Below, piece after piece: positions 8,227 to 15,652 of a stretch of 25,875 nucleotides of DNA. The notes below the pieces were generated by a model. That model was not told the origin of the DNA, did not search any database, and worked only from the letters and a program-made list of their open reading frames with translations. Position 1 is the first letter of the stretch; each line of letters begins with the position of its first letter. Position numbers and translations under genes: made by a program. Origin of the DNA: Halobacteriales archaeon QH_10_67_13 (GTDB lineage: Archaea > Halobacteriota > Halobacteria > Halobacteriales > Haloarculaceae); contig PXQL01000115.1 of NCBI GenBank assembly GCA_003021335.1, positions 1 to 25,875 of the forward strand. The letters are read 5' to 3'.

Positions 8227-9636
8227 TTACTCGAGTACACACCTCGTTCCGGTCGCCATGTCGCCCGACTCGTAGAGGTACGCTTCACCGTCCAGGATCA
8301 TGTCGTACCGCTGTTCGACACTGCACGTGTTCCGATCGAACCTGATGATTTCACCAGGCCCCGGGCCCCCGGATCCGGAGGCCGGACCTGGGGGCCTGGA
8401 CCCGAGAATATCGCCGACGCCCCCGTCTCTGATTGCGAGTCCGGTCAACGCGTCGCCGATCTCGCACCTCGCTGTCGCGCTCCCATCGCTGGTGTTGAGC
8501 TCGTAGAAGTCGGGCGAGTCAGCGTTCGTGTGCAGATACCCGGTGTCACCGTCGAATACGATGTCTGATCCGCTGGTATCTATGCCGGTGCTCCCGACCT
8601 TCGTCGCCTGCGGTGGGCTCACAGTTGGATCCACCTCCCACAGGTCGTCGTCTCTCTGCCCGACCACGTACAGTGTTCCGTCCGGTGAGAACGCTCCGAG
8701 AACGACCTCGTCCGGGTCGGATCCGCTCGGATTGTTGACTTGACCCAGGTCATCAATTGAAGCGCCGAGGTTGTCTGTGTCAAGCGTCCCGAGCCGCCCT
8801 GTGGTCTTGTCGTAGAAGTACAGCGTCTGTCCGTCCGGTGTGCACGCGAGGGAGTCGACTTGGTTGAAATTCGGATCCGTAATGACCTGCTCCGACGTGA
8901 GCACCGCCTCACCGGCCGAGTTATTGAACGAATCGACGGTTAGAATCTCTGTCCCGTCGATCTCGTTTCCATCACTGTCCGTCGGCGAACTGTTCGTCAG
9001 GAAGATCTCCTCAACTTCGACACAGCCTGGGTCTTCGAAACACTCGACCGTCGCTGTGATCGTGATCTCGTCGTCGAGGTCCGCGAGGGGTGCATCCCCC
9101 TCCTGGAGCCCGTACGTTCGGGTCACGATCCCGACGCACGCACACTCGCCGACTTTGAGCGTGAGCTTGTTGTCCTCGCCGACGATCGACCGGCCGATGG
9201 CGTCCTCGTAGTAGAAGTCCACGCGGCGCTCGCCGGCGTCTTTCTCACCGTCTGGCACTCTCGGCCACGCGTCGTCGTCCTGAATCCAGACGCATACTGC
9301 CTGTTTGCCCTGGTTGCAGATCTGGAAGACGCGGTCGAACTCCGACGTGGAGTCGGAGTTGACTCCCTCCCCGAGTGGCGACTCGCCGATCGTCGGGTTC
9401 TCGTCGTCCATGAAGATCTTCAGGTGCCCGAGGTCGTCGAGATGAGCGTAACTGCCGTTCGGGGTCGGATCGTCTCCCCCGCACTTGTCCATGCCGAGGT
9501 ACGCGTTGGGATCCTCGGCGGTTTGGATCGTCATGCTCCGATGGGCCTCGACCCGCGAGAACGCGCTACTGCCGATGAGGGCACTCCCCCCGATACCGGC
9601 AGAGCCGAGTCCGATCAGGAACTTGCGTCGTTTCAT
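8227..9636 (-). CDS. Tat-exported surface protein: shared beta module plus propeller-like C-terminal domain
   Basis: A 469-residue protein, intact. The signal is MKRRKFLIGLGSAGIGGSAL, then AFSRVEAHRSMTIQTAEDPN and AYLG. The module shared with both neighbours spans about residues 35-215 (GVNSDSTSEFDRVFQICNQG, FYYED, LKVGECACVGI). The C-terminal half (about 235-469) has repeated short sheets typical of a beta-propeller: SLACTPDGQTLYFYD, LGAFSPDGTLYVVG, DIVFDGDTGYLHTN, LTGLAIRDGG, with a Gly/Pro linker near 410. It probably sits outside the membrane as a structural or binding protein; no catalytic motif is seen. It lies between two paralogues (gaps 64 and 2 bases) and serves as the reference for what the broken copies have lost. 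Confidence 0.8.
   Translation of the reverse strand: MKRRKFLIGLGSAGIGGSALIGSSAFSRVEAHRSMTIQTAEDPNAYLGMDKCGGDDPTPNGSYAHLDDLGHLKIFMDDENPTIGESPLGEGVNSDSTSEFDRVFQICNQGKQAVCVWIQDDDAWPRVPDGEKDAGERRVDFYYEDAIGRSIVGEDNKLTLKVGECACVGIVTRTYGLQEGDAPLADLDDEITITATVECFEDPGCVEVEEIFLTNSSPTDSDGNEIDGTEILTVDSFNNSAGEAVLTSEQVITDPNFNQVDSLACTPDGQTLYFYDKTTGRLGTLDTDNLGASIDDLGQVNNPSGSDPDEVVLGAFSPDGTLYVVGQRDDDLWEVDPTVSPPQATKVGSTGIDTSGSDIVFDGDTGYLHTNADSPDFYELNTSDGSATARCEIGDALTGLAIRDGGVGDILGSRPPGPASGSGGPGPGEIIRFDRNTCSVEQRYDMILDGEAYLYESGDMATGTRCVLE
8354..8399. repeat. Perfect inverted repeat inside the propeller gene
   Basis: Arms CCAGGCCCC (8354-8362) and GGGGCCTGG (8391-8399) enclose 28 bases that contain the palindrome CCGGATCCGG. 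It encodes the Gly/Pro linker of the protein, so it may reflect coding composition only. Confidence 0.6.
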
Positions 9637-9700
9637 TTGTACTTAGTTAGTGTCTGTATGGTGTCCAGCGCAACGCTGCGCTTGCGTTGTATCACTCTTC

Positions 9701-10244
9701 TCATTCGTCGGATTCACCCGCTTCCGGCGCGTCCGCGGTCAGCGTCACTTCGCCGCTGACCAGCGGCCCGTCTCCACCGTCCGTGGCGTCGATTCCCTTG
9801 GTAACAGTGCGCACGCCGACCTCGGCACACTCACCGAGTTCGAGAAGAACCCCCTCTTCTTCGTCGAGCATCCGACGATTGGTGACCGCTCCCTCATCGT
9901 CGCGTTCGACGTAATAGAAAGTGACCGTCGGTTCGTCGACGTCATTTTCGGGGACGCCCTCGGGCAGCTCGTAGGAGACCGTCGCGTCGGCTTTGCCCTG
10001 GTTGCACAGCTCGAACATCCCGTCGAACCAGGTGGTAGAATCCGAGTTGACACCCGTTCCCGTAGGGCGGTCGTAGGTAGTCTCGCTGTAGCAGCTTCAG
10101 TCCCAAGTACGCGTTCGCGTCGTTTGCGACTTGGATCGCCACGTCTCTGTGTGATTCCACGCGGCTGAACGCGCCCGATCCCAGCAGCGCGCTGCCGCCG
10201 ATTGCTGTACCTCCGACGCCGATTAGGAAGTTGCGTCGTTTCAT
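9701..10244 (-). pseudogene. Tat-exported module-only paralogue, frame broken after DAN-AYLGL
   Basis: The start at 10244 gives MKRRNFLIGVGGTAIGGSAL, then AFSRVESHRDVAIQVANDAN and AYLGLKLL. At about 10089 the frame breaks. The body resumes in another frame with GVNSDSTTWFDGMFELCNQG, FYYVERDDEGAVTNRR, LLELGECAEVGVRTVTKGID and ends AGESDE at 9701. It has the shared module and no extra domain. Compared with the intact gene at 8227-9636, about 25-40 residues are absent at the break; the shift differs in size from the one in the vWA gene, although the downstream 99 bases are identical. It is the first gene of the three-gene operon. A TATA-like ACAAAAG lies about 50 bases before the ATG. Confidence 0.75.
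9991..10089. repeat. 99-bp direct repeat, copy 2
   Basis: Identical to 8012-8110. Sequence on either side of the repeat differs between the copies at many positions, so the identity is sharply bounded. Confidence 0.9.
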
Positions 10245-10745
10245 TGCTTTTCCAGGCAGGTGTCCTGCCCGTCCGACACACCATCCTACGGGGGCTTTTG
10301 TATGAGCAGAGTACCCGACCGTACGCTTCCGTTTCCGGTCGGCCGTCCCGGAGTAACCGACGGGTACGGCTCCCGACGCCGCCTCGGTCTCCGACGCGCG
10401 CGTCTCATCGCCCGCGGGTCACTGTTCCTATTAGGGGGCTCGAAGCCCCCGAGACACCCCGCCGCGAGCGCAAGCCACGCCGGACCCGGCGATTGCGTCC
10501 CACACCAATCAACACGAGAGAACGCGACGCCGCGCCGCCCTTAATTATCAGTTATTCAACCTAAACGTGTCATTATCGGTTCGGTCGGAGTTTAATCGGG
10601 CGATTATCGCCGCCGGGGACATGCCGCACGGGAAACAGTAACATGGTCCTGTTCACCCACGGAGGGCGAGACGAACAGACCGGTCGCGGCGTAACGAGAT
10701 CATATTTAATCCGGTCCTGTGAGTGGACGGAGACGGGTGGCTACG
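10245..10745. other. Divergent intergenic region with a perfect hairpin and AT-rich block
   Basis: It separates the surface-protein operon from the DUF7344 genes. A 7-bp perfect stem, GGGGGCT-CGA-AGCCCCC (10434-10450), is not followed by a T tract on either strand, so a terminator is not supported. An AT-rich block lies at 10541-10612. No gene is recognised. Confidence 0.5.
10702..10711 (+). promoter_or_regulatory. TATA box of the DUF7344 gene at 10746
   Basis: CATATTTAAT lies about 40 bases before the ATG. Transcription would start near 10733, downstream of the alternative GTG at 10719, which supports ATG 10746 as the true start. Confidence 0.55.
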
Positions 10746-11361
10746 ATGGCACGAACACAACGAGACAACTCCAGCGGCGGGGTCTCGGTCCCGCGGACCG
10801 AACCTGACTCTGAGGACAGCTCTGGTGGGGGAGTCCCCGTCTCGCGGGGCGAGCACGAGTCGGACACGCTCGAACGCGGTGAAATCTTCGAGATTCTGAG
10901 CAACGACCGGCGCCGGTACGCGATCCACTTCTGCAAGCAGGAAGAGTCACCGGTGACCCTCTCGGATCGGTCTCGGTCGGTCAGAAGATGTTCGCCTGCC
11001 GGTAGACGGAGATGCCCTCGTTCGTGATCTCGTAGGGTTTCGTCTCGCGGGAGTGGTTGGCGTTCCGGATCTTCTGGATCTCGATGTCGCGGACACTGCA
11101 GACCAGGTCCAGCTCTACATGGAGTACGTTCCCGAGGGCGACATCTCCTGGAGCCAGTACTACCTCGGACTCTCGGGATTGTGTGTCGCGATCGCCGCCG
11201 GCGCGTGGTTCGGCGTGCCCTTCCTCGCCTCCGCCGGGTGGATCGCCCTAACCGGGCTGTTCGTCGCCGCCTTTGCCGTCTCCTCCATCGTACATCAATA
11301 CACGAGCCGTCGCAACCGGATCGGCAGCCCCGGGCATCTCAAGGAGATGGAGCGCCCGTAA
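10746..11361 (+). pseudogene. DUF7344-like gene with its middle replaced by foreign inverted DNA
   Basis: The N-terminal half (10746-10967) reads LERGEIFEILSNDRRRYAIH and ESPVTLSD, the start of a DUF7344 domain. The C-terminal half (11092-11361) reads DTADQVQLYMEYVPEGDISW followed by two hydrophobic helices, the normal end of the same family. The halves are in different frames. Between them, where about 50 residues of the domain should be (the helix with QTHLPKL-like sequence), lies an unrelated inverted fragment (10981-11091). Without it the gene could not be joined in frame either. It is followed three bases later by another DUF7344-like gene, suggesting an operon. The product would be truncated after about 90 residues. 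Confidence 0.75.
10981..11091 (-). pseudogene. C-terminal fragment of a KaiC/RAD55-like ATPase gene, with its stop codon
   Basis: Read on the minus strand, 36 codons plus TGA give RDIEIQKIRNANHSRETKPY and then EITNEGISVYRQANIF-stop. This pattern (I-K-R-N-NHS, KPYEIT-GI-VY) is how haloarchaeal KaiC/RAD55-family (HTR-like) proteins end, as far as I recall the family. The fragment lies inside and antisense to a DUF7344 gene. No other part of such an ATPase is in the window. Confidence 0.5.
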
Positions 11362-11364
11362 CGA

Positions 11365-11910
11365 ATGGGAATCTGTCGGCTGTTGTTCGACCGATATCGG
11401 CTCGCGATTCCTCGCAGTCAGGCGCTCGCGGCGCTTCGCAACGACCGCCGACGGTCCGTCATCGTGGCCCTCGAGGGTCGGTCCGGTCCCGTCGCGTTCG
11501 CCACACTCGTGGACCTGGTCACCGCGCGCGAACGAACGTCCCGGGAGCTCGATCGGTCCGTCGAGCTCCGCCCGACCGTGTACGCCGCCCTGTATCAGAC
11601 ACACGTCCCGCAGCTCGACCGGCTCGGGGTCGTAGCCCACGACGACGACGCGAACACGGTCGCGCTGACGGACACTGGGCGGGCGCTGTTGGGATACATG
11701 CGGGCTCGCCCTGCGGGCGGAAGCGTCTGGGCCGCACTTTTCCTGGCGCTGTCGGTCGTGTACGCGGGTGTCGTTGTCGCCGCGGTGCTCGAGGTGGTGA
11801 CCGACGCGCTCTGGGTCGTGGCGATCGTCGCCGGGTACGCGACGCTCGCGGTCGCGTCGGTTCTGTCGACCGTCTGGTGTAACGATCCGCTCCGGAGCTG
11901 CCTGTACTGA
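11365..11910 (+). CDS. DUF7344-like winged-helix protein with C-terminal membrane anchor
   Basis: A 181-residue protein. Residues about 18-110 carry the DUF7344 pattern: ALAALRNDRRRSVIVALEG, FATLVDLVTARE, PTVYAALYQTHVPQLDRLG and VVAHDDDANTVALTDTGRA. Two hydrophobic segments follow (about 123-145 and 148-172). The gene begins three bases after the stop of the broken DUF7344 gene, so it was probably co-transcribed with it. The role is unknown; a regulatory one is inferred from the winged-helix-like layout. The intact middle region here shows what the broken neighbour lacks. Confidence 0.75.
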   Translation: MGICRLLFDRYRLAIPRSQALAALRNDRRRSVIVALEGRSGPVAFATLVDLVTARERTSRELDRSVELRPTVYAALYQTHVPQLDRLGVVAHDDDANTVALTDTGRALLGYMRARPAGGSVWAALFLALSVVYAGVVVAAVLEVVTDALWVVAIVAGYATLAVASVLSTVWCNDPLRSCLY

Positions 11911-12002
11911 CGCGCGCTCGCCGTTATGTTACCGTCTGAGACGCCGCTCGAGCCGGTGAGACGGCACGCCCGGCCTCGCTCGGGCCGGCCTCCGAGGGCC
12001 GA

Positions 12003-12629
12003 TCACCGTGGCCGCGCGATCACGCCCAGATGATCCTCGTGGTAGGGCTCGAGCCGCTCGGTCGCGAGCACCTCGTAGCCCTCGCGGAGCCGCTCTAGAG
12101 CGTCCTCAAATACCGCTGCGGGCTCTCGGGTGACGTCCTCGCTGCGGGCCTTGATCGCGGCGATCAGCCGGCCCTCCGGCTCCAAGAACTGCCGGTTCGC
12201 GAGCGCGACTTCCGCCTGTCCCCGGGTCGCGACGTCTTGGATCACGGCCTCAACGGGCTCGACGACGTGGGCGTAGGTTTCGGGCGCGCGGGCATCCTTT
12301 AATAGTGGAAAGAGGTTCGGCCGGTCGGCCGCCACGTCGAGGAGATCCCGGACCGGACGGGGGGCGAACTCGACGGCGTAGGTCGGGCCCGCGAAATCGG
12401 CGACGTGGCCGACGGTCGTCCCACTCGCGGCCCCGAGATACAGCACGCGATCACCGCTCGACAGCCCGGTGTCGACGCCCGCCGAGAGGACGGCCCCCAG
12501 TTTCGACCGGCTCGGATCCCAGGCGCGCCAGTCGCCGTCGGTCGGCTCGCCGTAGACGGGCTCGCCGCAGGTCGCCAGCTGCCGCTCGCCGGCGATCTCG
12601 CGCCGTTTCACGCCTTCGGGGAGCGTCAT
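12003..12629 (-). CDS. flpA: Fibrillarin-like rRNA/tRNA 2'-O-methyltransferase
   Basis: A 208-residue protein, normal for archaeal fibrillarin. It transfers methyl groups from S-adenosylmethionine to ribose 2'-OH of rRNA and tRNA, guided by C/D-box sRNAs together with Nop5 and L7Ae. The SAM-binding loop is VLYLGAASGTTVGHVAD (62-78), preceded by WDPSRSKLGA (37-46). The catalytic set K-D-K-H can be placed at K43, D132, K160 and H200 (in EPYHEDHLGV). Its ATG overlaps the stop of nop5 by four bases, the standard archaeal pairing, so the two are translated together. The sequence looks intact. Confidence 0.93.
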   Translation of the reverse strand: MTLPEGVKRREIAGERQLATCGEPVYGEPTDGDWRAWDPSRSKLGAVLSAGVDTGLSSGDRVLYLGAASGTTVGHVADFAGPTYAVEFAPRPVRDLLDVAADRPNLFPLLKDARAPETYAHVVEPVEAVIQDVATRGQAEVALANRQFLEPEGRLIAAIKARSEDVTREPAAVFEDALERLREGYEVLATERLEPYHEDHLGVIARPR

Positions 12630-13489
12630 CGATCACCCCGGGCGCGGATGCGCCCGATCCGCTCGTCGAGCTCCGCCTCTATCTCGGGCTCGTACTCGCC
12701 GCGGTAGCGATCGACGCGGGCGGCGATGGTGAGCTTCCCCGCGACTGCCCGGGCCGCCGAGCCGCGGTCCTCGCCCCGGGTCCCGCGGACGTACTCGTGG
12801 GTGTAGATCACGCCGTGTTTCGGCGACGGCGCCGCTCCCTGGAGGTGGGCAAAGAGTGCGTCTTCGGCCCCGAGCAGCTGGACGGTACTGCTTGGCAGCT
12901 TCGCGAGCTCGCCAAGCCCGCCAGCCAGTGCGATCAGCCGCGCCGCGAGCACGGGGCCAGCAAGCGCCGTTAGGTTCGGCGCAACTGTCCCCGCGGTTCG
13001 GTCGACGTACTCCTCGAGCCGGTCGGCCTCCCGGTCGAGTTCGACGATTCGCTCGGCCAGCGAGACCAGCCGGCGTTCGGTCGGATCGGTCGGCTCGCTG
13101 TCGGCCAGCTCGCGGACGTAGCTCGCCTCGACGGCCGCCGTCCGGTCGCGTGTGCCGGCCCACTCGGCCAGCCGCTCGGTGAGCTCGTTGTGGGTGCGCC
13201 GACAGTCGTCGAGCGCCCGGATGCTGTGAATCAGCTGCTGGTCGTCGGCCTGCTCGCGCTCGCGGACGAGCTCGCCGGCGGTCGCGACCGTCGCCTGGTG
13301 GAGTCGCTCGTAGTAGGTCTCGGCGTCGGGAACGACGTCGGCCCCGACAGCGCGCTCTGGCCAGTTGGCCGGCTCGCTGGCCGTCCCGGAGTCGATCGCT
13401 TCGCGGGCGCGTTTGAGCCACTCCGTCTCGTCGGCATCGCCGGTGGCTCCGAGCCCGGCGAACCAGCCCGCCTCCTCGGCGTCTGTCAT
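12626..13489 (-). CDS. C/D-box sRNP core protein Nop5/Nop56/58
   Basis: A 287-residue protein. It bridges guide RNA and fibrillarin in the archaeal methylation complex. Residues about 60-160 form the long coiled-coil region. The Nop domain signature is at about 171-235: APNLTALAGPVLAARLIALA, GGLGELAKLPSSTVQLLGAE and SPKHGVIYTHEYVRG. The N-terminal, fibrillarin-binding part is short and acidic, which is common in haloarchaea. It sits directly upstream of flpA with a four-base overlap. No sign of damage. Confidence 0.93.
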   Translation of the reverse strand: MTDAEEAGWFAGLGATGDADETEWLKRAREAIDSGTASEPANWPERAVGADVVPDAETYYERLHQATVATAGELVREREQADDQQLIHSIRALDDCRRTHNELTERLAEWAGTRDRTAAVEASYVRELADSEPTDPTERRLVSLAERIVELDREADRLEEYVDRTAGTVAPNLTALAGPVLAARLIALAGGLGELAKLPSSTVQLLGAEDALFAHLQGAAPSPKHGVIYTHEYVRGTRGEDRGSAARAVAGKLTIAARVDRYRGEYEPEIEAELDERIGRIRARGDR

Positions 13490-13555
13490 ATCGGAGGTAC
13501 CGCCGCCAGGGGCTTAGCTTTCCTGCTCCACCAATGGCGGGTCGGCCCGCTCGGC

Positions 13556-14880
13556 CTACTCCCAGCCCGACGGATCGACGACCCGGCCGAGAAAGAGCAC
13601 GGCACCAGTCGGGCGGTCCCGGATCGCGAACAGGAACGGTCGGTCGGCGACGAACTCGAAGGGATCCACGGGAGCCGAGGTGTCGCCAATCACCGCCCCG
13701 GTCGCGGCGGCGGCTTCAGTCCCGGCCTCGTCGACGGCCACGGCCGCGTCGTGGTAGGCCTCCATGAGATACAGCCCCTCGCCCTCGCCGGATTCGGCCA
13801 TCCCAGTAAAGTCGGCCCGCTCCTTATCAAAGGCGTCGGGCATGCCGAGCTGTTTGAGCGGGTCGCTCAGCTGGACGCTTGTGTCGAACTCGAACCTGGG
13901 GAGCCGGACGGTTCCCTCCTGAGTGTCGAGCCCGTCGACCAGCTCGGCGAGCTGGTCGCCGTCGAACTCCCGTTCGTACGCCTCGAACTCTCCCTCCGGC
14001 GGCAGCACGACCAGCATCGCCGCGTCGCCGCCGACGTAGGGCAGCTCGACGGCCCGAGTCCCCTCGCGCTCTACGTACGGCCAAGCCCGCTTGAGACCCA
14101 TCAGAGGCACCTCGTGGTCGGTTCCGTCCAGCGCGGTGAACGTCGCCTGTTCGGTCCGATCCTCCGGGAACGGCTGCTCCCAGTTCGCGAGGAAGTAGAT
14201 CGCGTTGACGAGCACGAGTCGCGTGAGATCGTCGATCGATCCCGGGGGCAGTAGCTCCTCGATGGTGCCCTCGGTCTCGTCGGCAACCCAGCTGTTGATC
14301 CGCGCGCGCTCGCCGCTGGGATCCCCGCGGAAGTTCGCCTCAGCGAGCTCGGCCCCGTACTGCTGTGCGAGCGTGGTTCGGTAGTCGTCCGCGAACGGAT
14401 AGTCCTGCTGGCCCCACACCGAGTTGGCGATCGAGAGCTGGAAGGGGGTGTCATCTTCCTCGTCTCCGTCGTCCTCTCCGTCGGCTTCGCCGTCGGAGGC
14501 GCCGCGTTCGTCGAGTCGTCGTTGGAGCTCGCCCATCGTCTCGTGGAGGTCATCGACGGTGTACCGCAGCGCCGACCGCATCTGCTCGCGGGTGTTCCCG
14601 CCTGCGCCGGCGTAGGTCATCCCGAGCGCGATCGACGCGCTGATCGGCGAGGCAAAGATGTTCTCGTCGGCCCGATCGGCCAACAGTCGCCGGTGGAGAT
14701 CGACCGCGAAGCCGTTGGTCTCGCCGACCAGCTCCTGCAGCTGGTCGTCATCGAGCGCGCCGGATCGGGGTCGTTCGACTCCGAGTCCCCCGACGGCCCT
14801 TCGGAATCGTTTTCGGTACAGCCGGCGACCGCGCCGGCGAGTAGCGCACCCGAACCCGCGAGGAGTCGACGTCGTCGCAT
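13556..14880 (-). CDS. Lipoprotein serpin (serine protease inhibitor), with a one-base frame break after the signal
   Basis: ATG 14880 gives MRRRRLLAGSGALLAGAVAG, Cys, TEND: a Tat lipoprotein signal with lipobox AVAGC. The serpin body is in another frame, beginning near LDDDQLQELVGETNGFAVDL. The switch lies at about 14761-14771 beside a run of four C (minus strand); adding one base would give a 441-residue protein, a normal serpin length plus an acidic insert (EADGEDDGDEEDD). Serpin marks: NIFASPISASIALGMTYAGA, NSWVADETEGTIEELLP, LVLVNAIYFLANWEQPF, and hinge DEAGTEAAAATG. The hinge has Gly-Thr and four Ala, as in inhibitory members. Counting from P17 Glu puts P1-P1' at Thr-Ser in GDTSAP. The likely role is inhibition of an extracellular protease, tethered to the membrane. 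Either the genome or the read is off by one base. Confidence 0.85.
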
Positions 14881-14902
14881 GTCTCTCAGTACGACCGGCA
14901 GA

Positions 14903-14908
14903 AATAAA
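14903..14908 (-). promoter_or_regulatory. TATA box of the serpin gene
   Basis: TTTATT on the minus strand is centred about 25 bases before ATG 14880, the spacing of a leaderless haloarchaeal transcript. This supports 14880 as the start rather than the longer upstream frame. Confidence 0.6.
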
Positions 14909-15215
14909 CTCGTTGTCGAGAGTCAAAGAGTCGTTGCAGTCGACAGGGCCGGTCGGAACTTCCACTCGCGATCGCCCGGACGCTCGGGCATGCCGTTTCC
15001 GAGTCTGAGATCCGGTGTCACGCTTTAGGTGCGGGGGGACCGATGTACCGGTAGGATGCGTGAATCCCGCGGTCACCTACCTGGCGGACCGCCCGCCCCG
15101 GTGAGTCCGGCTCCGCGACGGGAGGATGCCCGCCGAGCCGGCGGATTTTGCCCGGGAGTGCCGGCTGGGGGTCGAGCCGAGGCGTCTGGACAACTAGAGG
15201 ATACGAGTGAACTAC

Positions 15216-15267
15216 CCCACCCGACCGCGCTCGGGATTCCTCGCCGCTTGCTTGTCGCGGGTGGGGC
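15216..15267. repeat. Hairpin with 9-bp perfect stem
   Basis: Arms CCCCACCCG (15216-15224) and CGGGTGGGG (15259-15267) are separated by 34 bases that can pair partly themselves. Confidence 0.7.
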
Positions 15268-15465
15268 TTCCTGGTTCTGCGTCGGAGCGTGTATCCGATG
15301 TGGACACAGCGGCTCCGGACTCTGCAGGCGGCTTCGCTTCACAGGCGGTTCGGAGTGTCCCGTGTCGCGGGTGAACACCGCCGGACTCATGCTAAGCGTC
15401 TTATCACTTTCTTCGACCGCAGTGGTTGTGAGGCTATGCCGGACAGTAGAAGTAAAACAGATGAC

Positions 15466-15528
15466 GGGCGCTGTATCCCCTCCCTGCTCGCGCCTCGGAC
15501 GCTCGCTGCGGAAGGGGGCTCAGCGCCC
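15466..15528. repeat. Hairpin with 8-bp perfect outer stem
   Basis: Arms GGGCGCTG (15466-15473) and CAGCGCCC (15521-15528). Inside, CCCCTCCC faces GGAAGGGG, which extends the stem imperfectly. Confidence 0.65.
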
Positions 15529-15546
15529 TGCGCCGCAGACGCTAAG

Positions 15547-15559
15547 AGCCCGACGGGCT
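15547..15559. repeat. Short hairpin
   Basis: AGCCCG-A-CGGGCT, a 6-bp stem with a one-base centre, just after the larger hairpin. Confidence 0.5.
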
Positions 15560-15652
15560 AAGATCGACTCAAACGGTGTACCCGAATCGCTACGACGACC
15601 GACCGACTCGACGGACGCGCGGACGAGCGGCCGCCCCGGGGCGAGAGCGCCC

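Larger units (their letters stand above)
14909..15652. other. Long non-coding region, hairpin-rich; possible IS200/IS605-type relic
   Basis: No gene is supported in about 740 bases. The plus-strand frame of the kinase stays open back to 15029, but this part has no known domain. The part from about 15180 to 15560 carries three hairpins listed separately and reads like the non-coding end of a haloarchaeal tnpB-type element, by my recollection only. No transposase motif is found. Confidence 0.35.

Noticed and set aside
9701..10244. An intron or intein explaining the frame breaks in the paired paralogues
   Set aside because: The broken genes lack residues compared with the intact paralogue, rather than carrying an insert.
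10434..10450. Perfect GC hairpin as a transcription terminator
   Set aside because: No T tract follows on either strand, and no gene ends next to it.
12305..13182. Long plus-strand Arg-rich frames over flpA and nop5
   Set aside because: They are antisense shadows of two well-recognised genes.
14881..15076. Extension of the serpin frame upstream to 15076
   Set aside because: It bypasses the real lipoprotein signal, which starts at 14880 with a TATA box 25 bases before it.
15029..15652. Extension of the kinase frame upstream of ATG 15653
   Set aside because: The extra 208 residues show no domain, are Arg/Pro/Gly-rich and cross the hairpin region.
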